Shown piece after piece: positions 35,046-42,957 of a DNA stretch of 45,993 nt (position 1 is the stretch's first letter; every line of letters begins with the position of its first letter). Source of the DNA: Antarctobacter heliothermus (GTDB lineage: Bacteria; Pseudomonadota; Alphaproteobacteria; Rhodobacterales; Rhodobacteraceae); NCBI RefSeq assembly GCF_900188425.1, contig NZ_FZON01000042.1:1-45993 (forward strand). The letters run 5' to 3'. The translations under genes were made by a program, and so were the position numbers. A model generated the notes under the pieces. The model saw nothing but the letters and a program-made list of their open reading frames with translations. It ran no database searches and was not told the origin of the DNA.

Positions 35046-35693
35046 ATGGCAAAGGCAAAGGGCTCGGCGGGTAAACCTGCCAAACGGCGCAGCAAACGCA
35101 AGCCGCGCGGCGCGCTGGCGGCGATATGCGCGCTGTTGGTGACATCAGGGCTGTTGCGGGTGGCAATCGGCGCGGGAGAAGCACTGGCTCGCGAAGAAGG
35201 CGACGCGCCAAAGCCCGCAGCAGCCCATGTATCCGAACCGCCTGTCAGCGCCGATCCCAATGGGGAAATACGCCTTGTCGCCGAGGCCGATTTCCAGCCG
35301 CTGCTGGACGCATTGAACGCACGCGAGGCACGCGTGCGCAAAAGCGAATCAGCGCTCGACGTGCGTATGCAGGCGCTGGCCGTGGCCGAGACGGAAATTG
35401 AACGCAAGATGACCGCTCTTGCCGTCGCCGAATCCAGCCTCAGAAAGACCCTGACGCTGGCCAGCACCGCCGCAGAAGACGACATCGAAAAGCTGACCAA
35501 CGTCTACGCCAACATGAAACCAAAGCAGGCTGCCGCACTCTTTGAAGAGATGGACCCCGAATTCGCCGCCGGGTTTCTGGCACGGATGCGCCCCGATGCG
35601 GCGGCGGCAATCATGGCGGGCATGACACCTCAGTCCGCCTATCTGGTCAGCGTGATTCTCGCCGGGCGAAACGCCAATGTCCCAAAGAACTGA
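35046..35693 (+). CDS. motE: MotE family protein (MgtE-N-like)
   Basis: MotE is a periplasmic chaperone of MotC in rhizobial flagella; similar proteins occur in many alphaproteobacterial flagellar clusters. The 215-residue protein has a basic N-terminus, a membrane segment (about 24-44), a coiled coil (about 85-135) and a C-terminal MgtE_N-like repeat (NVYANMKPKQAAALFEEMDP, then FAAGFLARMRPDAAAAIMAGM). GTAAGG lies before the ATG. It ends the fliL-coiled coil-motE block. Confidence 0.82.
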   Translation: MAKAKGSAGKPAKRRSKRKPRGALAAICALLVTSGLLRVAIGAGEALAREEGDAPKPAAAHVSEPPVSADPNGEIRLVAEADFQPLLDALNAREARVRKSESALDVRMQALAVAETEIERKMTALAVAESSLRKTLTLASTAAEDDIEKLTNVYANMKPKQAAALFEEMDPEFAAGFLARMRPDAAAAIMAGMTPQSAYLVSVILAGRNANVPKN

Positions 35694-35831
35694 TCGAACT
35701 TTTGCCAAAACGACTTCAAAACTGGTACTGCACAGCAACGTGACGCCGATCTCAACACGTCGGGATTGCTTTTCGAGACGTCTTGGGCGACATGTCTTGC
35801 CGCCGTTCGTGTCATTTTTCCGGGGTCTGCC

Positions 35832-36386
35832 ATGATGAAACGCCGTACATTCCTCACCGCTGCTGCGGCTGCCGCCGCGCTCCCCGCGCCTGCGCTGGCT
35901 TTTTCCCTCGACCCGATATACCGGCCGCAGAATGTGGGGATCAAGGCGGACATGGCGCCGGGCCAGATCCTGATCTTGTCCAGGGCGCATTTCCTCTACT
36001 ATGTCGAAACTCCGGGGCAAGCCCGTCGCTATGGCGTGGGCCTTGGCACCGCCGGGCAGGCGATTTCCGGCACCTACGACGTCGGCGGCAAGAAGAAATG
36101 GCCAACCTGGCGTCCCACCAATGCGATGATTGAGCGTAATCCCTCGGCCTACGGAAAATTCATCGACAACGACTACGTCCAACCCGGCGGTCCGGGCAAT
36201 CCGCTGGGCGCGCGTGCGCTGTATCTGTATCGCAATGGGCGCTACACCTTCAATGCGATCCATGGCACCACGGCCCCCCGGTCGATCGGGCGGTCGGTTT
36301 CAAACGGCTGCGTGCGGATGATCAACGATCATGTGATTGATCTGTATGAGCGTGTCCCGGCGGGAACCAAAGTTACCGTTCTGTGA
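35832..36386 (+). CDS. L,D-transpeptidase (YkuD/ErfK family)
   Basis: A periplasmic peptidoglycan cross-linking enzyme, or one that links envelope proteins to the wall. The 184-residue protein has a signal peptide with KRRTFL (Tat-like), ending ALA before Phe24. The active site is intact: His144 in AIHGTT and Cys160 in SVSNGCVRM. I chose the ATG at 35832; a second ATG follows directly. The stop codon overlaps the GTG of the flavoprotein gene by 4 bases (GTGA), so they are coupled. Confidence 0.9.
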   Translation: MMKRRTFLTAAAAAAALPAPALAFSLDPIYRPQNVGIKADMAPGQILILSRAHFLYYVETPGQARRYGVGLGTAGQAISGTYDVGGKKKWPTWRPTNAMIERNPSAYGKFIDNDYVQPGGPGNPLGARALYLYRNGRYTFNAIHGTTAPRSIGRSVSNGCVRMINDHVIDLYERVPAGTKVTVL

Positions 36387-37552
36387 CGACGGGTGCCGCG
36401 GCGCACCGGGTTGATCGTTTTGACCTGATCGTTCTGGGCGCCGGACCCGCTGGTGCATCCGCCGCCTTGACTGCGGCGCAATCCGGTTTGCGCGTGGCTT
36501 TGGTGGACAAGGCGCGTTTTCCTCGGGACAAGCTATGTGGCGGCGGTCTGACCGGACGCGCCATCACACTATATAGTCGCATTTACGGCGCGCCTCTTCC
36601 TCCCGTACCGCTAGAGCGGCGCGACAGTTTTGCGTTTCACGCGTTTGGTCAGGACCTTGGTGAAAGCAAGGATGCGCCGCCTTTGCATCTTTGCATGCGA
36701 TTCGAGCTGGACGCATCCCTTGTGCGCTCCGCTCTTGACCGGGGTGCTGTCGATTTTACAGGATGTAAGGGAACACTCGACCCGGATGGACCCGCCGTCG
36801 ATCTGTCCGATCGCCGCCTTGAGGCGCCACTGCTGATCGCAGCAGACGGCGTGAACAGTCCCACAGCCAGAACCCTGTTCGGCCGATCCTATGACAAGTC
36901 CCGGATCGGTTTCGCACTTGAGGTGGAACGCCCCGGGGCAGAACCGGACCGCCCGCTGCGAATTGATTTCGGCGCTGCCGATTGGGGCTATGGGTGGCAG
37001 TTCCCCAAGGCCTCCGGCACTACCATCGGCGTCGGCGGAGTGCTGGCCCGCAACAGCGACATGAAAGCCGCGCTGCAACGCTACATGGACGTACTGGACG
37101 TGCCCGATACACTGACCGTCAAAGGTCAGTTCCTGCCGTTCGGGGATTTCCGCCCGACACCCGGCAAGGGGTGCATCCTGTTGGCAGGCGATGCTGCCGG
37201 GCTTGTCGATCCGATCACCGGAGAGGGAATCGCCCATGCGCTTGACAGCGGTGCGCTGGCCGCCAAGGCGGTGCAGCAGGCCCTGACTGCAGGTACACCT
37301 GAGTTGGCGCTGTCGATCTACAAGCAAAGCCTGCGTCCGATTCACCGTGGGTTACGCCATGCCCGGCTGCTTCGAAACCTGATGTTCCGTCCCAGCTTGC
37401 GGCCCGCCTTTGTCCGCAGCTTTCGCAATTCGCGCACCTTGCGCAGCGAATACCTGCGCCTCATGGCCGGAGAGACAGAGTACGGGGCCCTTATGCAGAA
37501 AATGATCGCCCGACTACCGGGGTTTGCCTGGCGCGCGATGAACGGCACATGA
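36383..37552 (+). CDS. Geranylgeranyl-reductase-family FAD oxidoreductase
   Basis: A 389-residue flavoprotein with an N-terminal Rossmann motif DLIVLGAGPAGASAA (14-28), FPRDKLCGGGLT after it (the Cys of the GGR family) and the second FAD motif LLAGDAAGLVDPITGEGIAHAL. Relatives reduce prenyl double bonds (ChlP/BchP, archaeal GGR) or hydroxylate quinones. It is outside any photosynthesis cluster here, so BchP activity is unlikely; a role in quinone or lipid isoprenoid reduction is inference. GTG start at 36383, overlapping the transpeptidase stop. It overlaps the next small gene by 4 bases. Confidence 0.85.
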   Translation: MTTGAAAHRVDRFDLIVLGAGPAGASAALTAAQSGLRVALVDKARFPRDKLCGGGLTGRAITLYSRIYGAPLPPVPLERRDSFAFHAFGQDLGESKDAPPLHLCMRFELDASLVRSALDRGAVDFTGCKGTLDPDGPAVDLSDRRLEAPLLIAADGVNSPTARTLFGRSYDKSRIGFALEVERPGAEPDRPLRIDFGAADWGYGWQFPKASGTTIGVGGVLARNSDMKAALQRYMDVLDVPDTLTVKGQFLPFGDFRPTPGKGCILLAGDAAGLVDPITGEGIAHALDSGALAAKAVQQALTAGTPELALSIYKQSLRPIHRGLRHARLLRNLMFRPSLRPAFVRSFRNSRTLRSEYLRLMAGETEYGALMQKMIARLPGFAWRAMNGT

Positions 37553-37836
37553 ACAATCCTAAACAAATGCCGCCCGACCCGAAGGCAGTTCTTAAGCCTT
37601 TGTTAGGGGATGACAGCCTACCTTGCCAAAGGATGGAGGGTTCGATGGCGGTTTTTTCTTTTCTTCTCGGCAGCATGATCGGACTTGCTTGTGCCCTGAT
37701 TGGGTGGCTGGTTTATGATATGTCGCTGTTTGCGGGTATCGGTCTGTATCTGAGCACCAGCATTCTGGTGGGTATGGCGCTGGTTCTCACTACGGTCCAT
37801 GCACATGACAACACGGGCCATGAGGTTGGCGCCTGA
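37549..37836 (+). CDS. Small membrane protein, unknown
   Basis: A 95-residue frame starting at ATG 37549, which overlaps the flavoprotein stop (ATGA). A second start at 37645 has GGAGGG 5 bases upstream and gives a 63-residue protein that begins right at the hydrophobic part (MAVFSFLLGSMIGLACALIG), with two membrane helices and a short polar end. The second start is probably the major one; the first 32 residues are polar and unremarkable. No family recognised. Converges with the arylesterase gene after 15 bases. Confidence 0.65.
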   Translation: MNNPKQMPPDPKAVLKPLLGDDSLPCQRMEGSMAVFSFLLGSMIGLACALIGWLVYDMSLFAGIGLYLSTSILVGMALVLTTVHAHDNTGHEVGA

Positions 37837-37851
37837 GGCAGACCCTCGGCA

Positions 37852-38523
37852 CTAGTTCCCAACACGTTCGATCAGGGACTCTACCATTGGGCCGACTGCG
37901 TCGACAATTCGCACCACACCTGTTGCGTTGGGATGGATACCGTCCGGCTGCATGAATGCGCGCAGGTCGGCTGGCGCTTCGCCGTCCTGCATCAACCCGG
38001 CAAAGAAACTCTCCAGGTAGAGCGCGTCATAGGACTGCGCCAGGTCCGGGTACAGCGCATCAAAGGCGGCCTTGTAGTCTGGCCCGTAGTTGCCGGGTGC
38101 CTGCATCCCGATCAGCAACACCTCCAACTCACGCGCCTCTGCCACCTTGAGGATTCCCTCGATGTTGGCGCGGGACACCGCCGGATCGATCCCACGCAGC
38201 AGATCGTTGCCCCCCAGTGCAACGATCATCGCCTGTATTTCGGGCGTCAGCGACCAGTCCACCCGCGCCAAACCGCCCGCCGTGGTGTCGCCGGACACCC
38301 CGGCATTCACAATCCGAACGTCATGCCCCCGCGCCGCCAGCCAGTCGCGCAGCTGCGGCACAAACCCCTCTTGTTCGATCAGACCGTAGCCCTGCGTCAG
38401 GCTGTCGCCCAGCGCAAGAATATGAACCCGTTCCGCCGTCGCCCCCGTGGCAAGCAGTAACAGCATCCCCGTCAGCGCCTTGCTCAAACCGCCCGACAGC
38501 CCATATGTGATCCAACGCAACAT
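37852..38523 (-). CDS. Arylesterase, TesA-like SGNH hydrolase
   Basis: A 223-residue exported hydrolase (acyl-CoA thioesterase I/lysophospholipase L1 type). After a signal peptide (about residues 1-30, ATGATA) come the SGNH blocks: ILALGDSLTQGYG with Ser41, a Gly in VNAGVSGDT, LGGND, and the C-terminal DGIHPN with the Asp/His pair. ATG at 38521-38523. It is divergent from a YbbA-type ABC ATPase, an arrangement also known around E. coli tesA-ybbA-ybbP. Confidence 0.93.
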   Translation of the reverse strand: MLRWITYGLSGGLSKALTGMLLLLATGATAERVHILALGDSLTQGYGLIEQEGFVPQLRDWLAARGHDVRIVNAGVSGDTTAGGLARVDWSLTPEIQAMIVALGGNDLLRGIDPAVSRANIEGILKVAEARELEVLLIGMQAPGNYGPDYKAAFDALYPDLAQSYDALYLESFFAGLMQDGEAPADLRAFMQPDGIHPNATGVVRIVDAVGPMVESLIERVGN

Positions 38524-38538
38524 CTCCGGAGATCTCCT

Positions 38539-39231
38539 TTGTCCGAGCCTGTCCTGTCGCTTCAAGATGTCACTCTCAGCCTCAGGGGCAATGCCGGACT
38601 GGTGGAAATCCTGCACAAGGTTTCGCTGGACGTGACACGGGGCGAAACACTGGGCCTGATCGGCCCGTCAGGATCGGGAAAATCGTCGTTGTTGATGATC
38701 ATGGGCGGGTTGGAACGCGCGACTGCCGGCCAGGTACGCGCATTGGGCCATGACCTGACGGCGATGGGCGAGGACGCGCTGGCCCGTTTCAGACGTGACC
38801 ACATGGGTGTGGTGTTCCAGTCTTTCCACCTGATCCCGACAATGACCGCATTGGAAAACGTCGCCACGCCGCTGGAACTGGCCGGTGATCGCCACGCATT
38901 TGACCGCGCGCGCGCCATGCTGGACAAGGTCGGCCTGTCACACCGTGCCGACCACTATCCGGCGCAGATGTCCGGCGGTGAGCAACAGCGCGTCGCGCTG
39001 GCCCGCGCGTTGGCGCCAGAGCCGGACATCCTGTTGGCGGATGAGCCCACTGGCAACCTTGACGGGGTGAATGGTGCCGCCATCGTCGATCTGCTGTTTG
39101 GTCTGTCGCGCGAACATGGGGCAACGCTGGTCCTTGTCACCCACGCGCATGATCTGGCCGCCCAATGTGATCGCGTTGTGCGGCTGCGTGACGGCCAAGT
39201 CGATGACGCGGACCTGAGGGCCGCCGAATGA
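38539..39231 (+). CDS. ybbA: ABC transporter ATP-binding protein, YbbA type
   Basis: A 230-residue MacB/LolD-type ATPase with Walker A GPSGSGKSS, Q-loop VVFQSFHL, signature MSGGEQQR and Walker B ILLADEPTGNLD. It pairs with the large permease downstream. Start is TTG at 38539 with GGAG (38528-38531) upstream. The conserved tesA-ybbA-ybbP neighbourhood suggests the transporter handles lipid-related or exported cargo, but its substrate is unknown. Overlaps the permease start by 4 bases. Confidence 0.93.
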   Translation: MSEPVLSLQDVTLSLRGNAGLVEILHKVSLDVTRGETLGLIGPSGSGKSSLLMIMGGLERATAGQVRALGHDLTAMGEDALARFRRDHMGVVFQSFHLIPTMTALENVATPLELAGDRHAFDRARAMLDKVGLSHRADHYPAQMSGGEQQRVALARALAPEPDILLADEPTGNLDGVNGAAIVDLLFGLSREHGATLVLVTHAHDLAAQCDRVVRLRDGQVDDADLRAAE

Positions 39232-41744
39232 GCCTGACCATCGCCGCACGCCTTGCCCGGCGTGAGCTGCGCGGCGGATTGCGCGGCTTTCGCATCTTTC
39301 TGGCCTGCCTTGCGCTTGGGGTTGCGGCCATTGCGGGCGTCGGCTCTGTCCGGTCAGCCATTCAGGCGGGACTGGAGGATCAAGGCGCGGTCCTGCTGGG
39401 CGGCGATGCACAGGTGGAGTTTACCTATCGCTTCGCCACCGACGCAGAACGCCTCTGGATGGACGACACCGCCGACGCTGTGTCCGAAGTCACTGATTTC
39501 CGGTCAATGGCGACGGTATCCCGCGATGACGCCACCGAACGCGGGCTGACGCAGGTGAAATCCGTCGATGCCGCCTATCCGCTACTGGGTGAGATGGTGC
39601 TGGACCCGCCGCTGCCTCTGGCAGAGGCGCTGGACGGGCGGGGCGCGGTCATGGCGCCGATCCTCGCGGACCGTCTGGGCCTGCAAACCGGGGACCGGTT
39701 TCGCCTTGGCACTCAGGAATTCACACTGCGGGCCAGGATCGTGACGGAACCTGACGATGCCGGGGACGGGTTCGGACTTGGGCCGCGCACGATTGTGCGA
39801 ACGCAGGATTTGCAGGGCTCCGGCCTGCTGTCGGCGGGATCACTGTTTGAAACGGAATACCGGATGCGCTTGCCCGAGGGCACCGACCTCGACACCGTCA
39901 AGGCAGAGGCCCTGCGTCGGTTTGAGGACACCGGGCTCAGCTGGCGGGATGCCCGCAATGGCGCACCCGGGATCGCCCGGTTTGTCGAGCGGTTGGGGAG
40001 TTTTCTGATCCTTGTCGGTCTGTCCGGACTGGCTGTGGGCGGCATTGGTGTGTCGGCGGCGGTGCGTGCCTATCTGGCTGAAAAGACATCGGTCATTGCC
40101 ACTCTACGCACGCTGGGGGCGACCCGCGCGGTGATCTTTCAGACCTATTTTCTGCAAATCGGCGCGCTCAGCCTTTTGGGCATCGCCATCGGGTTGGTGT
40201 TGGGCGCGGTTGTACCCCTGCTCTTTGCGCCATTGATCGCCGGGGCGCTGCCGGTTCCGACCATCTTTACCTTGCACCCTGCCCCCTTGGCAGAGGCGGC
40301 ATTGTACGGGCTGTTGACGGCCCTCTTGTTCACGCTCTGGCCGCTCGCCCGGGCAGAGGAGGTGCGCGCCGCGACGCTGTTCCGCGATGCCCTGGACAGC
40401 GCGCGTTTGCTGCCCGCCGGGCGCTATGTCTTTGCGACCCTGGTTCTGATCGCAGCGTTGCTGGCTGCGGCGGCGGTCTTTTCCGGCAATCCGGCGCTGA
40501 CGCTCTGGACGGCGGGTGGCATTGCGGCGTCCTTGCTGGTCCTCGCCTTGGCGGCCTGGACCATTCGCTGGCTGGCGCGTTTGGCGACTCCGGCGGCACG
40601 CGGGCGCCCGGTGCTGCGCTGGGCGCTGGGGGCCATCGGCGGACCGCGCGAAAGCGCCGGGTCGGTGGTCCTGTCGCTGGGCCTTGGCCTGACCGTTCTG
40701 GCCGCCATCGGCCAGATCGACGGCAACCTGCGCAGTGCTATCCAGCGCGATCTGCCCGAGATCGCGCCCTCCTATTTCTTTGTCGATATCCAGAAGGACC
40801 AGATGCCCGGCTATCTGGACCGGTTGGAAACCGACCCCGCCGTCAGCCGCATCGACAGCGCCCCCATGTTGCGCGGCATCATCACGCGGATCAACGGTCA
40901 GCCTGCGGTTGAGGCGGTTGGCGAACACTGGGTTCTACGCGGGGATCGCGGAGTAACATACTCTGAGACACCCGGCGCGCGCACCACGGTCACCAAGGGC
41001 ACATGGTGGCCCGAAGGGTACGATGGTCCGCCACAGATCAGCTTTGCCGCCGAAGAAGCCCAAGAGATGGGGCTGGAACTGGGCGATGAAATCACCGTCA
41101 ACATCCTTGGCCGCGATATCACCGCCAGCATCACCTCTTTCCGCCAGGTTGATTTTTCCACCGCCGGAATCGGTTTTGTCATGACGATGAATCCCGCTGC
41201 CCTGTCCGGTGCGCCGCATACCTTTATCTCGACCGTCTACGCCGACGAAGCGGCAGAGGCGCAGATCCTGCGCGATCTTGCCAACGCCTATCCCAACATC
41301 ACCGCGATCCGGGTGCGGGACGCCATCGACCGGGTCAGTGAGTTGCTGGACGGCATTGGCCAGGCGGTGCGCTGGGGGGCGGCGGCCACGCTGCTGACCG
41401 GGTTCCTTGTGCTGATCGGCGCGGCGGCGGCAGGCGAAGGCGCGCGCACCTATGAGGCGGCTGTGCTGAAAACCCTGGGCGCAAGCCGCACCCGCATCCT
41501 GCGCAGCTTTGCGCTGCGCGCCGGGTTGCTGGGGGCCGCCGCCGGGGCGGTTGCGCTGGGCGCGGGCATCACCGGGGCCTGGGCGATCATGACATTTGTC
41601 ATGGAAAGCGAATTTGCGGTAATCTGGCCGTCCGCGTTTGCCATTGTCTCTGGCGGTATTCTGGCTACGCTTCTGGCTGGCCTTGCCTTTGCCTGGGGGC
41701 CGCTGGCGGCCCGCCCGGCGGGGGTTCTGCGCGCCCGCGAATGA
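39228..41744 (+). CDS. ybbP: ABC transporter permease, YbbP type (FtsX domains)
   Basis: An 838-residue permease with a short cytoplasmic N-terminus, a membrane segment (about 20-40), a large periplasmic region, and a first FtsX domain with three helices (about 260-380), a further central pair of helices (about 400-450) and a second FtsX-like domain near the C-terminus (about 715-830), ending in RPAGVLRARE. This ten-helix layout matches YbbP rather than MacB. ATGA overlap with the ATPase. Probably a mechanotransducing exporter or extractor of membrane-embedded cargo. Confidence 0.92.
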   Translation: MSLTIAARLARRELRGGLRGFRIFLACLALGVAAIAGVGSVRSAIQAGLEDQGAVLLGGDAQVEFTYRFATDAERLWMDDTADAVSEVTDFRSMATVSRDDATERGLTQVKSVDAAYPLLGEMVLDPPLPLAEALDGRGAVMAPILADRLGLQTGDRFRLGTQEFTLRARIVTEPDDAGDGFGLGPRTIVRTQDLQGSGLLSAGSLFETEYRMRLPEGTDLDTVKAEALRRFEDTGLSWRDARNGAPGIARFVERLGSFLILVGLSGLAVGGIGVSAAVRAYLAEKTSVIATLRTLGATRAVIFQTYFLQIGALSLLGIAIGLVLGAVVPLLFAPLIAGALPVPTIFTLHPAPLAEAALYGLLTALLFTLWPLARAEEVRAATLFRDALDSARLLPAGRYVFATLVLIAALLAAAAVFSGNPALTLWTAGGIAASLLVLALAAWTIRWLARLATPAARGRPVLRWALGAIGGPRESAGSVVLSLGLGLTVLAAIGQIDGNLRSAIQRDLPEIAPSYFFVDIQKDQMPGYLDRLETDPAVSRIDSAPMLRGIITRINGQPAVEAVGEHWVLRGDRGVTYSETPGARTTVTKGTWWPEGYDGPPQISFAAEEAQEMGLELGDEITVNILGRDITASITSFRQVDFSTAGIGFVMTMNPAALSGAPHTFISTVYADEAAEAQILRDLANAYPNITAIRVRDAIDRVSELLDGIGQAVRWGAAATLLTGFLVLIGAAAAGEGARTYEAAVLKTLGASRTRILRSFALRAGLLGAAAGAVALGAGITGAWAIMTFVMESEFAVIWPSAFAIVSGGILATLLAGLAFAWGPLAARPAGVLRARE

Positions 41745-41807
41745 CAAAAGCGGACAGGCTGTCACCTTGCGCCGTGGCGTTTGGGCTGGCAACACCAAGG
41801 CAACGAA

Positions 41808-42746
41808 ATGCAAACTCCGGATGTTCGAACCATGACTGATTCCCTTCCGATGCCGGTCACGGCGCCTCTCACATCGGCGCAGCGTACCCAGCTGTTCAAC
41901 CTCGTCCGCCGTGCCGCCAAAGCGGAAATCATGCCGCGCTTTCGCAAGCTGGGCAGCCACCAGATCGGAGAGAAATCCGGGCCGCATGATCTAGTGACAG
42001 AGGCTGATACCGCCGCAGAGGCCATGATCACTCGTGGGCTTCAGACCTTTTTTCCCTCCGCTTTGATCGTTGGAGAAGAGGCCGCTGCGGCCAAGCCGGA
42101 ACTGGTCGAAAAGATCGCCGAGGCAGAGCTGTGTTTTACCATCGACCCTGTTGATGGCACCTGGAACTATGCCAAGGGCCTGCCGTTGTTCGGGGTCATG
42201 GTCTCTGCACTGCGCTTTGGGCGGCCGGTGTTCGGCCTGCTGTTTGATCCGGTGCTGAACGATATCGTCTGGGCCGACAGCGACCATCCCGCGCAATTGC
42301 AACTGCCCCGACGCGGTCGCCGTTTTGTCGCCACCGCACACGACCAGCACAAGACTCTGGATCAACTGAACGGCTTTGTTCCGCTGTTCCTGATCCCGCA
42401 GGACAAGCGCGAAAAGGCCGCGATCGCGATGACGAAATTCGGCCGCGTCTGGTCGTTGCGTTGTGCCTGTCATGAGTTTCGCACCCTGGCACAGGGCGAG
42501 ATCGACTTTGTCCTCTTTCCCAAGCTGACCGCATGGGATCAACCTGCCGGTGTCATCGTGACCCGGCAGGCGGGGGGCCATGTGGCCATGCTGGACGGGT
42601 CCGAATACCGCGGTGACCTGACCTCGGGCTACCTGTTGGCCGCAAGCGATGAGGCCACATGGGGATTGGTGCGCGATGCGTTCGATTTCCTGCTGGATAC
42701 TCCGCAGGACGCACCGCCCACCGAACAGGAACAACCCGACATCTGA
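41808..42746 (+). CDS. hisN: Inositol monophosphatase family protein, probable histidinol-phosphatase
   Basis: A Mg-dependent phosphatase; in alphaproteobacteria the HisN branch dephosphorylates histidinol phosphate. The roughly 305-residue protein has the metal-site motifs GEEAAAA, DPVDGTWNYAKG and TAWDQPAG. Start choice is uncertain: ATG 41808 has AAGG 8 bases upstream, ATG 41832 (MTDSLPM) is closer to family length. Inositol phosphatase and HisN cannot be fully separated by eye; HisN is favoured as no inositol genes are near. Confidence 0.75.
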   Translation: MQTPDVRTMTDSLPMPVTAPLTSAQRTQLFNLVRRAAKAEIMPRFRKLGSHQIGEKSGPHDLVTEADTAAEAMITRGLQTFFPSALIVGEEAAAAKPELVEKIAEAELCFTIDPVDGTWNYAKGLPLFGVMVSALRFGRPVFGLLFDPVLNDIVWADSDHPAQLQLPRRGRRFVATAHDQHKTLDQLNGFVPLFLIPQDKREKAAIAMTKFGRVWSLRCACHEFRTLAQGEIDFVLFPKLTAWDQPAGVIVTRQAGGHVAMLDGSEYRGDLTSGYLLAASDEATWGLVRDAFDFLLDTPQDAPPTEQEQPDI

Positions 42747-42957
42747 TCGACGGAACTGTGGGTGATTACTCTTGCAGCACCGCCGTCCAAAGGGACAGGT
42801 GCTTGCGCACAGGCTCGGTCCCGGGCCCCCTGTTGCCGATCTAAATCAAAGTGTTACCTTCCAGCGGCTAAAGGTTGTCCGATAGATTGAATTGCGGCTA
42901 GTCTGCAATTCGGGCCGCGTCCCTTTTTCGGACGGCCTGTTGGAGTGCGTCCGCAGT
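42747..42957. other. Intergenic region before the sensor kinase
   Basis: 211 bases between hisN-like and the sensor kinase. The only visible structure is a hairpin near 42911-42938 (GGCCG-CGTCC pairing with GGACG-GCC, a CTTTTTC loop) just ahead of the kinase ribosome-binding site GGAG at 42942, which might influence its translation. The promoter is presumably here. No gene seen. Confidence 0.4.
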
